A stretch of DNA of 64,000 nucleotides, from contig CAMBTP010000008.1 in NCBI GenBank assembly GCA_945870855.1, positions 1-64,000 on the forward strand, read 5' to 3'. The position numbers and the translations under genes are program-made. Position 1 is the stretch's first letter; each line of letters starts with the position of its first letter. Below are positions 62,547-64,000 of this stretch, piece after piece. The notes beneath the pieces are model-generated. The model had not been told where the DNA came from and made no database searches. It was given only the letters and a program-made list of their open reading frames with translations. Source of the DNA: Prosthecobacter debontii (GTDB taxonomy: Bacteria; Verrucomicrobiota; Verrucomicrobiia; Verrucomicrobiales; Akkermansiaceae).

Positions 62547-63479
62547 ATGAAGACTTTCATCTCCGGACACCGCGGCATGGTTGGCTCCGCCCTTGTCCGC
62601 AAAGCCGAATCGCTCGGCCTAGAAACGCTCACCGCCAGCCGCGCCGAGCTCGATCTTACTTCGCAGCCTGAGGTTTTCGCGTTTCTCGAAAAACACAAGC
62701 CTGCCACAGTGATCATCGCGGCGGCGAAGGTCGGCGGCATCCACGCAAACTCCACCTACCCCGCCGATTTCATCTACGAGAACCTAGCCATCGCCGCAAA
62801 TCTCATCGAGGGCTCCCGCCGTGCTGGCGTGCCGCGCGTGCTTTTCCTCGGCTCCTCCTGCATTTATCCAAAAATGGCTCCGCAGCCCATGCCGGAAAGC
62901 TGCCTGCTCACTTCGCCGCTCGAAGTGACGAACGAGGCTTACGCAATAGCCAAGATCGCCGGGCTGAAAATGTGCCAGCACTACCGCGCCCAGCACGGCC
63001 TGCTCTTCCACTCCGCCATGCCAACCAATCTCTACGGCCCGGGCGACAACTACCACGCAGAAAACTCCCACGTCATCCCCGCCCTCATCCGCCGTTTCCA
63101 TGAAGCGAAAGTAGCCAACGCGCCCTCCGTCACGATCTGGGGCACCGGCACCCCTTGCCGCGAGTTCCTTCATACCGACGACCTCGCCGCGGCCTGCTTC
63201 CACCTCCTTTCCCTAGAAAACCCACCTGACTGGGTCAACGTCGGCACCGGCACGGACCTCACCATCCTCGATCTCGCCAAGCTCGTAGCGAAAACCATCG
63301 GCTACCCCGGCGAGATTCTAACAGACCCCACCAAGCCCGATGGGACGCCGAAAAAACTGCTCGATATCTCGCTCATCCAGTCCACCGGCTGGTCCCCGGA
63401 AATCCCTTTTGAAAGTGGCCTCGCCGGAGCCTATCAGGATTTCCTCGCATCCCTAGAAAGCGGCGCAGCGCGGCTGTGA
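62547..63479 (+). CDS. fcl: GDP-L-fucose synthase
   Basis: A 310-residue extended [24 protein letters not shown] holds the NADP loop GHRGMVG, the catalytic site has SSCIYP and [10 protein letters not shown], and the [13 protein letters not shown] and [14 protein letters not shown] segments are diagnostic for Fcl/WcaG. It makes GDP-L-fucose from GDP-4-keto-6-deoxymannose. No gmd gene is in the window. The gene is preceded by an 8-bp tandem repeat. Confidence 0.94.
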   Translation: MKTFISGHRGMVGSALVRKAESLGLETLTASRAELDLTSQPEVFAFLEKHKPATVIIAAAKVGGIHANSTYPADFIYENLAIAANLIEGSRRAGVPRVLFLGSSCIYPKMAPQPMPESCLLTSPLEVTNEAYAIAKIAGLKMCQHYRAQHGLLFHSAMPTNLYGPGDNYHAENSHVIPALIRRFHEAKVANAPSVTIWGTGTPCREFLHTDDLAAACFHLLSLENPPDWVNVGTGTDLTILDLAKLVAKTIGYPGEILTDPTKPDGTPKKLLDISLIQSTGWSPEIPFESGLAGAYQDFLASLESGAARL

Positions 63480-63499
63480 TTCCGCAGAGCGGATTTGAA

Positions 63500-63546
63500 G
63501 GGGAGCACACGCGCCCTCGCGTGTTGGTTTTGGCGCCCTCGCCAAA
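63500..63546. repeat. Paired-hairpin intergenic repeat, copy 2
   Basis: Hairpin ACACGCG-CCCT-CGCGTGT (63507-63524) followed by TTTGGCG-CCCT-CGCCAAA (63529-63546). Bases 63500-63525 are the exact reverse complement of 53-78. It lies 21 bp after fcl. Confidence 0.7.
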
Positions 63547-63632
63547 GCCCGGCCCGCACCAATAGCAGCCCCCATCCCACTTACCGCTCACTCCACCCCC
63601 AGTTTCCCCTCGCGCCACAACTCAGCATTTGC

Positions 63633-64000
63633 ATGGCCGCTAATACGAAAAATTCTCATGCCTGCTGTCACAGATTCAAACTCAGCCTAATCCGGATCGC
63701 CGCTTTCTCCTTTGGCTTATTCGTCATCGCCGTCGTCATCAGCGCGAACCTCGGGTATGGCGATTCTTTCTGGTCATTCATTCACACCACCCGTAATGCC
63801 GATAAACTCGGACACATCGGCCTCTTCGGCACCTTGGGGCTTCTCTGCAATCTCGCCTTTCCAAATTTCCGAATTCGCCATCTGCCGCGTTACATCACAG
63901 CAATCACCTTCGTCCTCCTCATCCTTGTCTCTTTAGAGGAAATTTCCCAAGCCCTCATTCCTAACCGTCACTGCGACTTCTTCGATTGGCTCGCGGATGT
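63633..64000 (+). CDS. VanZ-like family membrane protein (partial, runs off the window)
   Basis: The first 122 residues are present. Membrane segments lie at about 18-38, 60-80 and 86-104. DKLGHIGLFGTLGLL and the EEISQALIPNRHCDFFDWLADV end are the VanZ-like signature. VanZ-like proteins are small membrane proteins of unclear biochemical role; some occur with surface polysaccharide genes. Confidence 0.75.
   Translation, partial: MAANTKNSHACCHRFKLSLIRIAAFSFGLFVIAVVISANLGYGDSFWSFIHTTRNADKLGHIGLFGTLGLLCNLAFPNFRIRHLPRYITAITFVLLILVSLEEISQALIPNRHCDFFDWLAD

Overview
The window looks like a chromosomal segment of a Verrucomicrobiota bacterium (Verrucomicrobiia, possibly Akkermansiaceae/Luteolibacter-like; this placement is inference). 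The evidence is a short gene that I recognise as the verrucomicrobial small basic protein (30922-31077), a DUF1552 Tat-type protein, a verrucomicrobial-style ExbB/ExbD/ExbD/TPR cluster, PilB/GspE and GspF genes, and a large secreted BACON/LamG protein. Most of the DNA is GC-rich. Several visibly AT-richer patches carry toxin-antitoxin (TA) and defence-like genes.

Layout. 1-2.7 kb: a hairpin repeat, a gene remnant, small envelope genes and an acidic hypothetical. 2.9-12.1 kb: a membrane Ser/Thr kinase, a thioesterase, a secreted hypothetical, a RimK-type ligase fused to an RCK_C-like domain with its zinc-protease partner, and a TerB/FHA-like/ABCG-type transporter fusion. 12.2-14.9 kb: DUF1552 protein and fatty-acid desaturase. 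14.9-20.2 kb: gspE and gspF, separated by a hypothetical, hicBA and a PIN cassette. 20.4-25.6 kb: vapBC, argD, argF, cdd and mnmG, with two parS-like palindromes. 25.7-30.6 kb: a TIR-like gene behind a heptanucleotide tract, then the BACON/LamG protein. 30.9-38.1 kb: small basic protein, RsuA/RluB-type synthase, acs, a coiled-coil protein and carB. 38.1-41.3 kb: an accessory block of HEPN cassette, carB 3'-end duplicate, DUF4143 ATPase and vapBC. 41.3-48 kb: BASS transporter, two tRNA-Arg genes, SDR, HtrA, OmpA-like protein and fba. 48-54 kb: ExbB/ExbD/ExbD/TPR cluster. 54-60 kb: peptide-binding protein and one permease, aldehyde dehydrogenase, L-serine dehydratase. 60-64 kb: start of a surface-polysaccharide cluster (GbsR/MarR regulator, NusG paralogue, glf, fcl, VanZ-like).

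The main finding is a recurring architecture. Two small two-gene cassettes (PIN after gspE; HEPN after carB) sit immediately behind a housekeeping gene, in the same orientation, and each is flanked by direct repeats of that gene's 3' end (21 bp for gspE, about 148 bp for carB). In the carB case all four substitutions between the copies are synonymous, so the displaced copy was probably once a working carB end. This fits integration or recombination that regenerates the 3' end of the target gene.

The second notable locus is the TIR-like gene. Its only good start codon is separated from the domain by about 12.9 copies of AGCAGCA and is out of frame as sequenced, which is the signature of slipped-strand ON/OFF switching. 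Other signals are paired hairpins with a GCG-CCCT-CGC core near both window ends, an 8-bp tandem repeat in the ribosome-binding region of fcl, and apparently leaderless, palindrome-covered promoters in front of several accessory genes.
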